Assembly (NCBI RefSeq): GCF_030052815.1
Contig: NC_079499.1
Span: 84,607,183-84,671,182, forward strand
Length of the DNA: 64,000 bases
Source: Hevea brasiliensis
Lineage: Eukaryota > Streptophyta > Magnoliopsida > Malpighiales > Euphorbiaceae
Direction: 5' to 3'
A program made the position numbers and the translations under genes. Below are positions 23,486 through 36,327 of the stretch, one piece after another; positions within the stretch are counted from its first letter, which is position 1, and the number at the start of each line of letters is the position of its first letter. Below the pieces are notes generated by a model. The model worked only from the letters and a program-made list of their open reading frames with translations, had not been told where the DNA came from and ran no database searches.

Positions 23486-26140
23486 TTGCCTCAACCCATT
23501 TGGAAAAGTAATCAATAGCCACCAAGATGAACCTGTGCCCATTGGATGCTTTGGGATTAATAGGACTGATTACGTCGATGCCCCACATTGCAAAAGGCTA
23601 AGGTGAGACAAGATTACAAAGCTGATGAGGCGGGACATTTATCAGATCAGCATAAATTTGACATTTATGACACTTCCAAAAGTACTCAATGCAGTCTTTT
23701 TCTAGAGTAATCCAGAAATATCCCCGTCTCACAATTTGCTTGGCCATCATAAGCCCATTGGCATGAGTAGCACAATTCCCTTCATGAATTTCAAAAAGGA
23801 TCCTTCTTGCTTCTTTTGCATCTATACACCTCAACAACTCGCCTTTGGAGCTTCTTTTGTACAAAATTTCACCACTGGGGAAGTATCCTAGTGCTAACCT
23901 CTTGATCATTCTTCTTTCATTTCTGCTTGCCCCGAGAGGGTATTCCCTGATTTTGATATAGACTTGGATGTCATGATACCAAGGTTTACCATCTGTTTCT
24001 TCTTCGATAATGAAGCAGTACGCCAGCTCACTCCTTGCTTTAATTTGTAACATCTGTGTCATTTGTCCCTCTTCCATCTGAGTCATAACAGCTAGAGTGG
24101 CTAAGGCATCAGCGAATTGGTTTTTGTCACAGTTGAGGTGAGTGAAGGAAATCTCTTCGAATTTCTTGATCAATTCTAGGAGATACTTTTGATACGGGAT
24201 CAGTTTCGGGATTTTAGTTTGCCATTCCCCTTTGACTTGGTAAATGATTAAGGCCAAACCTCTGTATACCTCTAATTTTTTTATCTTTATTTCGATGGCA
24301 GCCTGTAAACCCATCACACAAGGTTCATACTCTGCAACATTGTTGGTGCAGTCGAACCTTAGCTTGATAGCTATTGGGAAATATTTTCCAGCTGGGGATA
24401 TCAAAACTGCCCCAATCCCATTACCAGATAAATTGACTGCTACATCGAAATATATTTCCCATACGTCATTTGGTTTTTTGTCATTACTGCTGACTTCATT
24501 AACATTCTCATCAGGGAATTCAAAATCTAGGGCTTCGTAATCCTTGATTAGGTTTTCTGCTAGGAGATCAGCAATCACACTTCCTTTGACTGCCTTTCTA
24601 GTCATGTAGACAATGTCATATTGAGAAAGTATGACCTGGCATTTTGCTATCCTCCCTGGCACGAACGGGCTTTCAAATATATACTTGATTGGGTACATTC
24701 TAGAGATGAGCCATGTTTTATGATTCAACATGTAGTGCTTGAGTCGATTTGTTGTCCATGCCAATGCGCAACAAGTTTTCTCTAGAAATGAGTATCTCGA
24801 CTCGCATTCATTAAATTTTTGCTTAGATAGTAAATGGCTCTTTTCTTTCTCCCCGTGTCATCATGTTGTCCCAGCACACATCCCATCAAACTTTTTTGAA
24901 CTGCCATGTATAAAATCAACGGCCTTCCCATCACTAGAAGAACCAATATCGGCGGATTTGATAGGTACTATTTAATCTTTTCAAAAGCCTCTTGACAAAC
25001 TTGATTCCATTGGGCAGTGTTATTCTTTTTGAGTAGTTTAAAAATGGGCTCAGCTTTAGTAGTGAGATTGGAGATGAATCTTGAAATGTAATTCAGTTTT
25101 CCAAGGAAACTACGCACTTCCCTTTTTGTCTTTGGGGATGGCATTTCTTGAATGGCTCGAACTTGTCTAGATCCACTTTTATTCCTTTCTTGCTCATTAT
25201 GAATCCCAATAGCTCACTAAACCTGGCCCCGAACACACATTTAGCTGGGTTCAGCTTTAGTTGATACTTCCTGAGCCTTTCGAACACTTTTCTCAACACC
25301 TATACATGACTTTCTGCCCCTCTGGATTTAATGATCATATCATCCACATATACTTCTACTTCCTTGTGCATCATGTCATGGAATAATGTGACCATGGCGC
25401 GTTGGTAGGTAGCTCCAGCATTCTTTAATCCAAAGGGCATCACCCGATAGCAAAATACCCCCACTGGGTGATAAAAACATTTTTGTCTTTATCTCCCTCA
25501 TCCATGGGAATTTGGTTATACCCCGATGCCCCGTTGATACATCAACATCTTCCCAGCCTTGCAGCACATCTATGTGTGGGAGAGGAAAATCATCTTTTAA
25601 GCTTGCCTTATTGAAATCCCGATAATCAACACATACCCTTACTCTTCCATCCTTCTTCATTACAAGGATGACATTAGCTATCCACTCGGGGTATTTCGCC
25701 ACTTTTTGGAATCCAATATCATACTGCTTTTTGACTTCATCCCTAACTTTGAGCAGCGTGTCGGGGCTCATTCTTCTTAATTTCTGTTTCACTGGGGTCG
25801 TCCTAGGAATCAGAGGGATTTTATGTGTTAATATCTAAGGATCCAATCCTGGCATGTCATCATAGCTCCACGAGAATACATCAATGAATTCCTTGAGCAA
25901 ACTGATCATACTCTCTAATTCTCCATTATTCACGACCTTAAGTTCCCTCTTAATTTCCTCAGTCCCTAAATTTATGGTGTGCATTTCATCCCCACAAGGG
26001 AGGGCACATCTCTTTCGCCCTATTTTTCTACAGACTCTTCTTTGGAATCACTCAAATGAATGGCAGTTATGGGACTTTCAAAGTTAACATAAAGAATTTC
26101 AGAGTCAATTGAATTATTATGTCTGGATTGGTTAATGGTC
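23486..26140 (-). pseudogene. pol: Ogre pol: RT, RNase H, archaeal-type RNase H, N-terminal integrase (broken)
   Basis: Exon 2 begins at 26140. RT blocks include DEVKKQYDIGF, AKYPEWIANVI, VCVDYRDFNKASLKDDFPLP and an intact YVDDMII catalytic box near 25335-25360. RNase H sequence follows, then a second RNase H with WEIYFDVAVNLSGNGIGAV, TNNVAEYEPC and FADALATLA (24480-24080). Integrase starts with the HHCC region (HANGLMMAKQI, CHKCQIYAD) and GIDVI near 23575. Damage: many frameshifts between 24765 and 25800; the second RNase H reads YFDVA where YFDGA is usual, and lacks the GDS motif; a TAG replaces Trp in SPWPFAMW at 23598. A second RNase H is a Tat-lineage mark. Confidence 0.88.
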
Positions 26141-26323
26141 CTGAAGAAATGAAAGTGAAGTATATTAAAAAATGGATTTTAATGGCGAAAAGAAAAGAGA
26201 ATTGGACACAAAATGCGATATTAATTTATTAATACTTCAATCATAAAAAAAAGGTCTATTTACAGCATTACACTTATCACCATGGACAGAATAATCAAGT
26301 GTTGATAACAAAATATACTTTAC
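26141..26323 (-). other. Predicted 183-bp spliceosomal intron between Ogre protease and RT
   Basis: On the minus strand the donor is CTCGA|GTAAAGT at 26323 and the acceptor is TTTCATTTCTTCAG|GACC at 26141. Removing it joins ...MLNLE to TINQSRHNNS in one open frame. Unspliced, the frame hits TAA at once. Ogre elements are known to carry an intron at exactly this place. Confidence 0.8.
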
Positions 26324-29300
26324 TCGAGATTAAGCATAGGGATATCTTCTACTTCCCAATTATCAAGCTCTTGCCCTTCAGCGATTGGTGAAATTAGCAC
26401 CTCGGACATGGAGTCTAGCTATATGACATTGATGGATAGCTCTAAAGGAGACTTTTCACTTTCTTCTAGATTCTCAATGATTGGTTTGGTAAAAATATCT
26501 GTGATTTTTGGGACAACTTTCACCTTCCTGAATGTTTTGTCAAACATTTTATCCCTAAGCATATTCCTCATCCAAAATCTTCCATCTACTAGAGCATCTT
26601 TTTCATATCCCAAGATGAAGCGACCGATCTTATGAATAGCTGGTATAGGTTTGACAATTCCCTGTAATGTGGCGCCCAATCCCTTGCCCTTTTCATAGCC
26701 ACTTTTCAACATTACCTTTGGAATCATTGCCGCAGCTCCTTCATCACTCAAGGTAGTTCCTTGTAACTCCAGGGCTTGGAAAGAACTTTCCAAGGATCTT
26801 TCAATTATTTCTACATAAGGAACCGATTGAGGTTTAGTGGCTAGCATGGCTTCCTCCCCTCTTACTATCATGATTTTGCCACTCATTATGTATTTGATCC
26901 TCTGATGCAGAGTTGAAGTTACTGCATTTACCGAATGGATCCAGGGTCTTCCCAACAACAAGGTGTATGCTGGCTCAATATCCATTACTTGGAATGTGAT
27001 GTTAAAAGTGCATGCCCTGATCTGAAGTGGCAAATCAATGTCCTCTAGTACCTCTCTCTTTATACCATCAAAGGCTCTTACTACGATGGCACTTTGGCGT
27101 ACTGCTGATAAATCAACAGATAGTCTCGCCAAGGTGGCATTACGCAAGACATTGAGGGCAGATCCATTATCAATCAGAACATTAGTGACTATGCACCCCT
27201 TACACTTAACTGTCACATGCAGAGCTTTGGTATGCTTCAAGCCAGCTGGGTCTACTTCATCTTCCGAAAAAGTGACGAAATTGGACTTCTGAATTTGCCC
27301 AACTATCTTTTCAAATTGCCTCGGTGTGATATTGGGGGTCACAAAGGCCTGGTCCAGAACTTTTTGTAAGGCATGGCGATGCACTTCTGAGCTCAATATC
27401 AATGACAGCAAGAAAATTCGAGTGGGTGTCTTTCTTAATTGCTCGATGATGTCATATTCACTTTGTTTCATGATCTGCAGCAGTAGTTCCACTTCTTCTT
27501 TCTTTTCACTAGATTCCCCTTTCTCAACCCTTACAGCCCCTTCCTCCACATTTTCTGGTGACTCTCCCATTTTTACTTTCCCCTTCTTCTTTTCTATTTC
27601 ATCATTTCTGTAACATCTCCCGCTCCTGGTTATAAATTCTACTTCCTGATCTTGTGGGAGCAAGTTACTGGTTGTGACAGGTTTTGACTCTAGTTGGGAA
27701 GTAGTATTATTGAAGGGTCCTATATAGGTCATCTTGAAATGCTCGTGTGGGGCGAAGCATGGCTTAGGAGAGGTGATGGGTTGAGTGTAGGTATGGTTGA
27801 GGGTAGGAATTGAAGTGCTGCTGGATGCACTCTGAATAAATACATGGAGATTATAGTTCCAAGGCACTGTATGGGTATTAGTGACTGGGAGTTGAGGCGG
27901 AGTTCGGATGATCATTATTGGTGGTACTAGTGGTATTGGTGTGTTAGGAGCATAAAAGACTATTCTTGGATTGGGGGTAGAGGTATCTCAGCCAAATCTG
28001 GCTGTGTTCACTTCATCCTCTATCCTTGACCTTCGCTGACATCTCAAAATTCTGAGTGATAGCATTCTCAGAACTTCCTACTTGAATTCATCACAGTTTT
28101 ACGACTCATGATCAGCCATCCCTCCATGGTAAGGACATCATGAATTATGCCGATCACTTCCTAACCCAAATCCCTAAGGGCATACATATCCCTCTCTTAC
28201 TGCGATTGCAAAAATCTCATTGAAATGCAAAATCAGCTGATTTACCTCCAAGATTGATCTTTCATCCCAAGGTTCTATCACATTCACACTATTCCCTGTA
28301 TCATGATTAGGTAATGCGTTTGAAGTGACGTTGGGAAGAGAGTCATTTCCCTCAATTTTTAACCATCCATTTCTGATCAGAGCCTATACCCTTCCCCGAA
28401 GAGCTCCACAATTATCGGTTGAATGCCCCACTGCCCCACCATGATATTCACATCGGGCATTAGCGTCATACCACCTAGGATATGGTGGCTGAACCGGGTT
28501 AAAGGGAATGGGCACTATCTAATTTATACCCAATAAGTATCGATAGATTTCACTGAGCAGAAGGGGGAGAGGTAGATCAGGAGTCCTTGGTGGTCTTGGG
28601 TTGGTTTGAGGAGTAGGTGGTCTTAACTGAATAGGTTGAGCAGGCGGTTTGGGGTGGTAAGCAGCTTGAGGTGGATATTGTGGGCGAGGGTGAGGATAAT
28701 TTGGAAAAGGAGGCAAACCATTTGCTAACATTGGATTCTGAATTAGAGGGTATGGTCAAAAGTTATTTTGAGGGAGTGGTGAGTGAGCTTGTCTGGTGAT
28801 AAAGTGTACATCACCTTCCTTCTTTTTCTCGAAACTGGTGGTTTTCTTTGCAGAGTTTTCTCCAATCAACTCTTGCAACCTTCCTAACCTGAGGTTAGCT
28901 TCAATCCTTTCACTAGTCTGGATAATGTTGGAAAAGCTATTGGACGTATTTCCTATCATTAAACTAAAATACGGGGCCTTTAGGGTTTCAATGAATAGAA
29001 AGCAAAGCTCATTATCAGTAATCGGAGGATATACCTCAGCTGCCTTCTCTCTCCATCTCTGTTCATATTCCTTAAAGCTCTCCTTCTCCTTCTGCACTAG
29101 ATTTTGAAGGTCTCTTCGTGTTGAGGCGACATCGCAATTGAATTTGTACTGCTTGAGGAAAGCATCAGCCAAATCTTTCCAGGAGCATATTTTACCCCTA
29201 TCCAGCTGTATGCACCATCATAAGGCTGCCCTAGAGAGGCTTTCATGAAAGAAATGGACTAAAAGTCTATCATCTTCCATAAGGGCAGACATTTTGGTTT

Positions 29301-29880
29301 TGTAAGTGGCTAAATGGATGTAGGGATCTGAATTTCCAGTATATTTGTCAAAATCTGGGACTTTAAACTTAGGTGGTACTACTACATCCGGTACCATTCT
29401 CAGTAAAGATACATCAGCTGAGCCATACATGTTCAGACCTTTTATAGCTCTTAGTCTTTCCTCTAGAGCAGACAACTTCTCATTTTCCTTTTCTTTTCTT
29501 TCACCCCCTACTACATAAGCCATGCCTCTGGTTGGGAAATTAGTTGCAGGGTAAACTGAAGGGATTGATATGGAAGGGTGAAATTCGGCGTTTGAGATAG
29601 CTAGATGATAAGAAATGGGTAAGTCATTATTTAGGAATGTTGGACTGACGGTGATTGTCAGATCAGGAATAAGAGCTTAGAAGGTGAAAGAGGTTGAAGC
29701 TTGATGGGAATCAACCATCATTGCGAGTGGGAGAATTACTGGTAGATTTGGTTCTGGTGTAGGTCGAATGGTTTCTTTACTCTGGGACATCTCCCTCATT
29801 AGTTTCATCAACTCTGAGACTTAGTCTCTCAATTCCGAAACTTTTCCTTGTAGGTTCTGTACTTGTTCCTGGTCTTTCAT
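26324..29880 (-). pseudogene. gag: Ogre gag-protease polyprotein (single frame with nonsense codons)
   Basis: One reading frame can be followed from ATG 29880 to the intron donor. It is broken only by stops, at 29218, 28756, 28519, about 28385, several between 28040 and 28190, and 26419. Most stops sit where Gln (CAG/CAA), Arg (CGA) or Trp would fit. Gag core: VPPKFKVPDFDKYTGNSDP and LADAFLKQYKFNCD, then zinc-knuckle-like CEYHGGAVGHSTDNC near 28410-28460 and CPYHGGMADHE near 28115. Protease: VLIDNGSALNVL near 27160 and LLLGRPWIHSVNAVTS near 26930. A glycine-rich G-patch-like segment, SGYEKGKGLGATLQGI, follows near 26650-26700. Gag coats the RNA and protease matures the particle. Confidence 0.86.
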
Positions 29881-30223
29881 TATCTTCCTTGCTCGGGACC
29901 TTATTAAGTAAACTCTTTTCAGTTGAACCACTTGCTCGATCGGGTTTGCTTTGTTTGGAGCAATGTTGATTTCCTGTAGAAAGATTTTATTAGTTTTAAA
30001 TTTTGTTATAGTTAAAGATCCTAACTAGACAAAGGATACGGTGGCAGATAACTACCAAAATGGAGTCTGCAGAAGGTGAATTGTGTCAACTTTATCATGG
30101 CATCACTCGATAGTCCAATAGTGAATAACGGGATCGTATGTGTGTCTATGACACTTGTCCATATGATGCATTCATTTTTTCGTATAAACCTAATGAGGAT
30201 AGTTCCCACGAGAGTTACACTAT
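29881..30223 (-). other. Spacer between Ogre ORF1 and gag
   Basis: No coding signal on the minus strand. The short plus-strand ORFs in it have no recognisable domain. Confidence 0.55.
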
Positions 30224-32204
30224 TCATTCATATTTTGCTAAACATGGTCCAAACAATTCATTAACAATCTGTTCATACACAACATTCTTGCTATTGCCTA
30301 GGTTCAGGAAGACTCTTTAAAATACAATGACATCTTTTGAGATACTCATAGAGTCTTTCTTCTTGTTTGGCAAGATTCAATGTCTTCAAGGCATACTCGA
30401 ATTCTGGCAGCAGTTCTTATTTTCTTTGGGCTATCATTCTTTCTAACTGGTTGATATTTTCTCTTGGCTCTTGATGAAGGGTTGCTTGCCTTTCTTTTTC
30501 TTTCCTTTCTTTGGCACATGCTTTCAAAATGTCATTAATAAGTTATGCCTACTCCTTTAATTCAAGCTTTTTCTTTTTGCTTTCCTATTTATATTCTTCC
30601 ATAAGTATTTCCTGATATTCCAGTTTTTCCTATAATTTGCCATTCTGGACTCCTGCCACTCTCACTGCGCTTTGAAGCAAGGTCTTTTCTTTCTCCCACT
30701 GTATTTCCTATCCCTCAAATTCTGCTTCTCCTGCTATTACTTCTTCCCTGAGCCTCTTTACCTCCTTTTTCAGGATTCACTATTGGTCTTCTAACTGCCT
30801 TATACGTTCTTGCAATTGTTGGTTCTTAGCATTCGAATTCTGTAGAGAGCTTACCAATTTGGCACTAACTTCTTCTGAAAGAACTTCTCGATGAGGCATG
30901 CTTCCCTTAGGCTCTACTAGTTCGGGAACTCGATATCCCCCATCTCTGCTTTTTCTCCATCTGAGATAATCTTCCGTGGTGCTTGGCCCTTTAGGCGACC
31001 ATTCAATCAAGGTGACCTTTGCCCAGGATTTGCAAAATGCTTTCAGTTCTTCCTCTCTATCGGGTTCATGATAGAAATGAGCTTGATGGAACCCTTCAAC
31101 ATTGGGCATGAATTGGGTTGAACCGAATTGCCTCATTACCAAAGCTGGGATATAACTTGTGCACCCAGTCAGTCCTATCAAAAGAACCAAGTGATTATCC
31201 CCTATACTCAACAAAATGGGCTGGCCCGTAGTCCACAATTTCCTCCAGCAATAGTTGTGACTGTTGAAGCTTAGAATCTGCTCTTGCCAATGTAGTTCAT
31301 TCTTTGGACTTATTGCCAATTTAGCCATCTTTTCGATGAGAGGCTGGTAGGGATACCAAGTTAATCCCTTAGTTTCCAGAGGACAGATATGGCTGAGGAT
31401 CCAAAAATGTAGCAATTAGGGACAACACTTGATGGTTCCCTTACCCTGTTGTCGGCAATACGTTAGAGTCAAAAAGTTCTCCACGAGGATGGCAGGTATT
31501 GGGTTAACATTCTGCTTCTCTACTACCCAAAACAACTCTGTTACGCTGTGGGTTATAACTCCCAAAGGCCTGAGAAACAAGATTAGGCCGTAAATTCCCA
31601 AAGCTAGTGCCAACGAAGCCTGTTCCCATTGCTTGCCCTGAATATGCAAATCCAAATATTTTTTTATGTAAGTCCAAGAACACCCATGTGTGCTTCCCTT
31701 GACGGTTTCCTTCACCTTTGCTTCCTCTGCAGAGATTCCAAGTATATGCGCAAACTGTTTCCAAGTCTGCCTATGCTTAAGGTGTAGATAAATGCGATTT
31801 TGTACCACATAAGGGATCTCTAGCAGCGTCTGATATTCTTCTGTAGTGGGAATCGTCTCAATATTATTGAAGGAGAACACACTATGCCTGGGATTCTAAG
31901 TTGATAGCATGGCTTTTAATGCAGGAACTTGTACTCTGACCCACATTAAAGTTGCAATCCTTCCATACTTTTTCTCGAACTTTACTTTGACATAATCGGG
32001 AAGTGATTTCCAACTGCTGGATAAATCATCAAGACCAGTCATTCTAACCACAACCTTACTAGGATCAAATGGAGGTAGTAGGCAAATGTCTGCCCCTATG
32101 TCATCAATCTGTAGGGACTTTGAATAATGAATTAGTCTAGACCATGGTTTAGCATTCTGTTCTTGCCTTGAAACTCCTTCAGTTGACTGACTCGAGGATA
32201 CCAT
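30224..32204 (-). pseudogene. Ogre ORF1: DUF7745-like domain plus coiled coil (broken)
   Basis: The ATG at 32204 starts MVSSSQSTEGVSRQEQ. The frame holds to at least 30780 with stops at 31896 (TAG) and 31416 (TAA), both where Gln would fit. The N-terminal 350 residues (blocks RQTWKQFAHILGISAEEAKV, ALALGIYGLILFL, NENELHWQEQ-like) resemble the plant DUF7745 family found upstream of gag in Ogre. From about 30880 down, the sequence is Glu/Lys/Leu-rich (LQERIRQLEDQ, KKEVKRLREEV), typical of a coiled coil, interrupted by more TAG and TGA codons. It ends near LGNSKNVVYEQIVNEL in another frame at 30224. Its biochemical role is not known. Confidence 0.8.
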
Positions 32205-33026
32205 TTTAAAGTTTCTCTTTATCCTTTACAGACACTAGTTTACAATACCTGTAGAAAGTAGGTCAGTAGGATAAACTCAGGTAATTTTAAATTAAGGTGA
32301 TGATATCTTTACACCTATCAAGGCAGGAAGGTGTGCAGATTATCTTAACAACATAATTCAAAATTACCTTTAAATTACATAAGAAAATTAAAAAGTAAAA
32401 GAAAGAGTGGAGTAAGAGCAATTATGTCCCTTTTGTCCTATGAATAGGGAAAATCCTAATACTAGGTAAGTACTATCTAATTAGATAGTTCTACCTTACG
32501 AGGTAGTTTGCTATGGCTTTTAGCTAATGTGATAGTTTAGCTCGAGTTCTAAAAGCTCAAAGGTTCCCAAATTATCCCTACTGTATACAGTAAGGCCTCA
32601 TTCCACCACCATGATACTAACGGGAGAATTCCATGGGTATCACTATAAATGGAACAAGTTCCAATCTGAGCAGAAGCCTTCACGGATACTAACGGGTAAG
32701 ACCCACGGGTATCGCCACATGACTCCCTCCTATTTCTTAAAGGGTAAGAAAGCTCGGGTATAGGGCTGAAGTGTGTGAGGACATCGTGTAAATAATTAGT
32801 GTGTGAAAGGACATATTTACCTCTTCCTAGTACGGGGGGAGTTTTAGATGAAGATTGCTGTAATAAACAAGATAATCAAAATAAACAAAATGGTTAGAAA
32901 GAATAATAATAATCAATATATTAAGACTTTCGAATTTTATAAGTTAAGCCCCCTACTTATGATTTTAATTTATATGAGCATAAAATTAAATCTGCTTTTA
33001 GACCTCTAAACCAAGGTTAAGGAAAT
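32205..33026 (-). other. Ogre 5' leader
   Basis: Non-coding, about 0.8 kb, between the primer site and ORF1. It contains two copies of a GATACTAACGGG motif (near 32614 and 32683) with nearby CATGGGTATC/CACGGGTATC. Nothing else is recognised. Confidence 0.65.
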
Positions 33027-33045
33027 GTCCTCAGTGGAGTCGCCA
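33027..33045 (-). promoter_or_regulatory. Primer binding site candidate of the Ogre element
   Basis: The minus strand reads TGGCGACTCCACTGAGGAC, starting three bases after the LTR edge at 33049. Ogre elements are reported to use a tRNA-Arg primer; I cannot confirm the tRNA match from here. Confidence 0.65.
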
Positions 33046-33604
33046 AGCTGTCGCAAGGATTTTGTGGTCTCCGGACGGTTCTCACCGAAGTAGGAAAAGT
33101 GAGGAGTTACCACTTTAATTTTGAGGAAAATTAAAGAAAACAGTTTGTAAAGATTAAAAACCACTTCGAAAATAGAGATTCTAGGTTCGGGGTCCGTATA
33201 CGGGTGGGAAAGGTGTTAGGCACCCCACCTCATCCCTCAACGAGGGTAAACAAATTTAATGTTGTTCTCTTTATAAATTGAAATTGATAATTTGGGGGTT
33301 AGAATGATGATGTTAGTCCTTTGTACGGATAAAAGGAATGTTTTATATTTCACTATTAGGTTGCTAAAGAACACGAGTACATGAGATGACCCTTCAGCAA
33401 ATAGGTGTTGTGTAATAGGTATTTTAAGGATTAATATGAATACTGAAGTTTTGATATTTTCAGGAAGAATTTTTTCCCTATAAATATGAGTGCCTTGAGG
33501 AGGACTCTCCATCGGGCCTCAACATAATATTTGGGATACTTTGGATGAACTCTCCCACAGAGTCACCATTTAGGACATATGATGAGTATTAATTATAATA
33601 ATGG

Positions 33605-34060
33605 AGTTAGAAGGGAAAGGACTCTCTCCCGATTTAAAATGTTCTATTAGGATTTTAGCTAAGATAATTCAAGTAAAGAATCTCTCCTGATCTCTTAATA
33701 TATTTTAATTTGAATTTAAGCTAAAAGAATTCGAGTAAGAACTCTCTCCCGATCTCTTAATGCATTCTGTTAAAACTTAAGCAGACGATTCAGGTAAGAA
33801 CTCTCCCCCGATCTCTTTATGTATTTTGTTAAAACTTTGATTCAGAATTCAGGTAAGAACTTTCTCCCGATCTCTTAATGTATTTTGTTAAAACTTAAGG
33901 GGAGGATTTGGGTAAGAACTCTCCCCTGATCTCTATATATATTTTGTTAAATTTTCACTGAGAAATCAGGAAAGAACTCTCTCCCTATCTCTTAATGTAT
34001 TCTGTTAAAATTTAAGCGGAGGATTTGGGTAAGAACTCTCCCCCGATCTCTATATATTTA
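33605..34060 (+). repeat. ~59-bp tandem repeat array in right Ogre LTR
   Basis: About eight units with core AAGAACTCTCTCCCGATCTC, homologous unit by unit with 12055-12500. Confidence 0.85.
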
Positions 34061-35810
34061 TAAGAATGGCATTTTGTTAGAACTTCGAACTAGGAATTCA
34101 GGTAAAGGGTCTTTCTTGATCCCTTTTATATGGGAAAGAAACACCGAAGACACAGGAAACCCCTGTGAAAAGCTTTTCCTGGCCTACAGGGCTTTATAAC
34201 TAGATGGTGAATGTTAGGCCGAACTCCTTGTCGTATGATTGCTTTATCCTAACTCTTTGGTTTCAGACTCCATCCCTTTTCTGGTTGCCTGCCTGAGGTC
34301 CAAACTTCGTCTTGATTTTCAATCTCTTATCTTACCGTCTGAGCTTATTCCAGGCCCCAATCTCATAGCTTATTTTCCATTTCGGCCCCTCTAGCTTATT
34401 GTGATCTTTCTATGACCGCCGGAGTTACTTTCATTTTCCTATTATTTTCATTTATTTTTTAAGTACTTCTGCCTATACTCTTTAGAGTATTTATGAGTCA
34501 CCAATGACTCAAACATCTACTTTCGAAAGGAGTGAAAATGGGGTGACGATAAATGAAATTTATGAATTAATAAAAAAAGACAAAGGAAATAACTATGGGC
34601 TAAGATAACATATTCTGAGATTTAGTGTGACTGGATATGTAAAAAAACTTGAGAAAACAAACTAAAAATATTCAACAAAATGACAGTTTAGACGCTTACC
34701 TATAGAAAGTTGGGGAGACAGACGAGCCAACTCCAGTATCAACAAATCTTAGAGAGCTGAAGGCAGACGACCAAAGAACTTGAGCTTACCTGAGGTAATG
34801 GGAATAAAGCAGAATGAAGTTGAGCTCGAAGGGTAATGCACAGATACTAAAGTGATAGGAATGAGGAGGAGTGAAGTTGGGTTCGCAGGGTAGTGCACAG
34901 GTACTAAAAATGAAAATAACAGGGTTTAGAGCTCTTTAAAATGAAATACTTCAGAAAACTGGTTTCTAAAGTTTCTCAAAACTTTGAGAGCTTCGAATGA
35001 CAAGCAGTAAGACTGAATCAAAGTTCAGAGTCTTTCCACGATAATCACCACCTTCTCTTCTCTACAGTATTGCATGCAGGTATTTATAGGAAATGGGTGT
35101 TCAAAATGAAGGGTCAGGATCTTATCAGGAGGAGATGGAAGGCTTAGATTCAAAAGGACATAATCTGATGTCTGAGAATTAAAGAGAATCAAAATGGAGG
35201 GTTGGGATTCTATTCAGAATATCTATCCTTTCACCCCTTAATCCAACGGTTAAGGGTCTCGCCTTACAAAATGGATCCAAAGGCTGGGAACAAAAGGCAC
35301 CGAATCTATCATCTGCTTTAGATCTGAGGGCTCCAAATCCATCCTTACAATTGTAATCAAAGGTGTAGATCGAAATGTACAGGGCTGCTTTAACGGTTTG
35401 GCATCTGGCGGCTAGGAGGGCATCCTTGCAAAAGAGATGCGTGGTGAGGATCAGATCATGCCTGCAACGCTTTAAATAACTTGGACCTGACAGTTAAGGG
35501 AGCTAATTGAAGGTCCTGATCGAAAGTTATTCAACCCCCTTGAGTTCTTCGATCTCTATAAGTCACCCCCTGTTTTTTCCCGATCTTATTATGACTGACC
35601 CATCTTAAGATTGTTATTCCGATCTGATTGTGACTGAACCATCTTAAGATTGTTATTCCGATCTTTATTTTCTTTTGCATCTGATCCTTTTTACTTCCCG
35701 ATCTCTCTATTTTCCAACCTCCTACTCCATCCGACCTGTATCGGTCAAAGCAATAAATTCTTCATTTACTGATGAGCCCACTTCGAGTTCCGCAATAAAT
35801 GGCAAAGCCC

Positions 35811-35818
35811 TATATATA
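35811..35818 (+). promoter_or_regulatory. TATA box candidate before LTR ORF a (right copy)
   Basis: CCCTATATATATGCAGC, 57-64 bases before the ATG at 35875, identical to the left LTR copy. Confidence 0.55.
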
Positions 35819-35874
35819 TGCAGCAATAGGAAATCACCTTCACACTTCATTTTTCCTCCTCCAGTTTATTTTCA

Positions 35875-36327
35875 ATGCACCACTTCCCCAATTCTAGCTT
35901 TTTCGGTGATAATTCTAATTATGATGGACATTTTAATCTTTTTCCAACTGTTTCTTTTGCCCTTTGCCTAAAAATTTATGACCCCGGTGATCAGAGAGCT
36001 AGGAGAACGTCATCTAATGACAGCAAGAGAACTGGACTAATTTACCGATCAAGGTCAAAAGTGACGACAGTGCCGATCTCCAATCGGTCTGCCGATATGA
36101 TCGGTAGACCGATCTCAAACAAGAGGACTGCTAATTTCAATCTTAATGTCGGTGACCGCCTCTTGAAGTTCATTTGGCTCCCAACAATATCGGGCATCCC
36201 GACTGCAGCTCGGTTCTGGTCAATGACATCGGCGATGACTCCGCTCAATAGCACGAGAGTCATAGTCACCCTATATGAGCTGCACATCTATCCAATGTTT
36301 GTGGCTGGCTATCAAACATATCTTTGA
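35875..36327 (+). CDS. LTR ORF a, intact 150-codon ORF of unknown function, antisense to gag-pol
   Basis: It is open from ATG 35875 (MHHFPNSSFFGD) to TGA 36327. It is Ser/Thr/Arg-rich in the middle (RRTSSNDSKRTGLIYRSRSK) and more hydrophobic at the C-terminus (LLKFIWLPTISGIPTAARFW, then LYELHIYPMFVAGYQTYL). I see no signal peptide, membrane helix or known catalytic motif. The upstream TATA box and downstream AT-rich sequence (AATGAAATGAAATTTTATTTG, beyond LTR C near 39863) look like a transcription unit. The left LTR copy is broken, so it is not shown to be under selection. It may be a captured fragment or a chance ORF. Confidence 0.4.
   Translation: MHHFPNSSFFGDNSNYDGHFNLFPTVSFALCLKIYDPGDQRARRTSSNDSKRTGLIYRSRSKVTTVPISNRSADMIGRPISNKRTANFNLNVGDRLLKFIWLPTISGIPTAARFWSMTSAMTPLNSTRVIVTLYELHIYPMFVAGYQTYL

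Noticed and set aside
30021..30320. Overlapping short ORFs on both strands between Ogre ORF1 and gag
   Set aside because: No similarity or start context. The minus-strand part nearest 30240-30300 is the tail of ORF1 in another frame.
35875..36327. Endogenous pararetrovirus movement or coat protein for ORF a
   Set aside because: No movement-protein or coat zinc motif, and no pararetroviral RT nearby. It sits cleanly inside an Ogre LTR.
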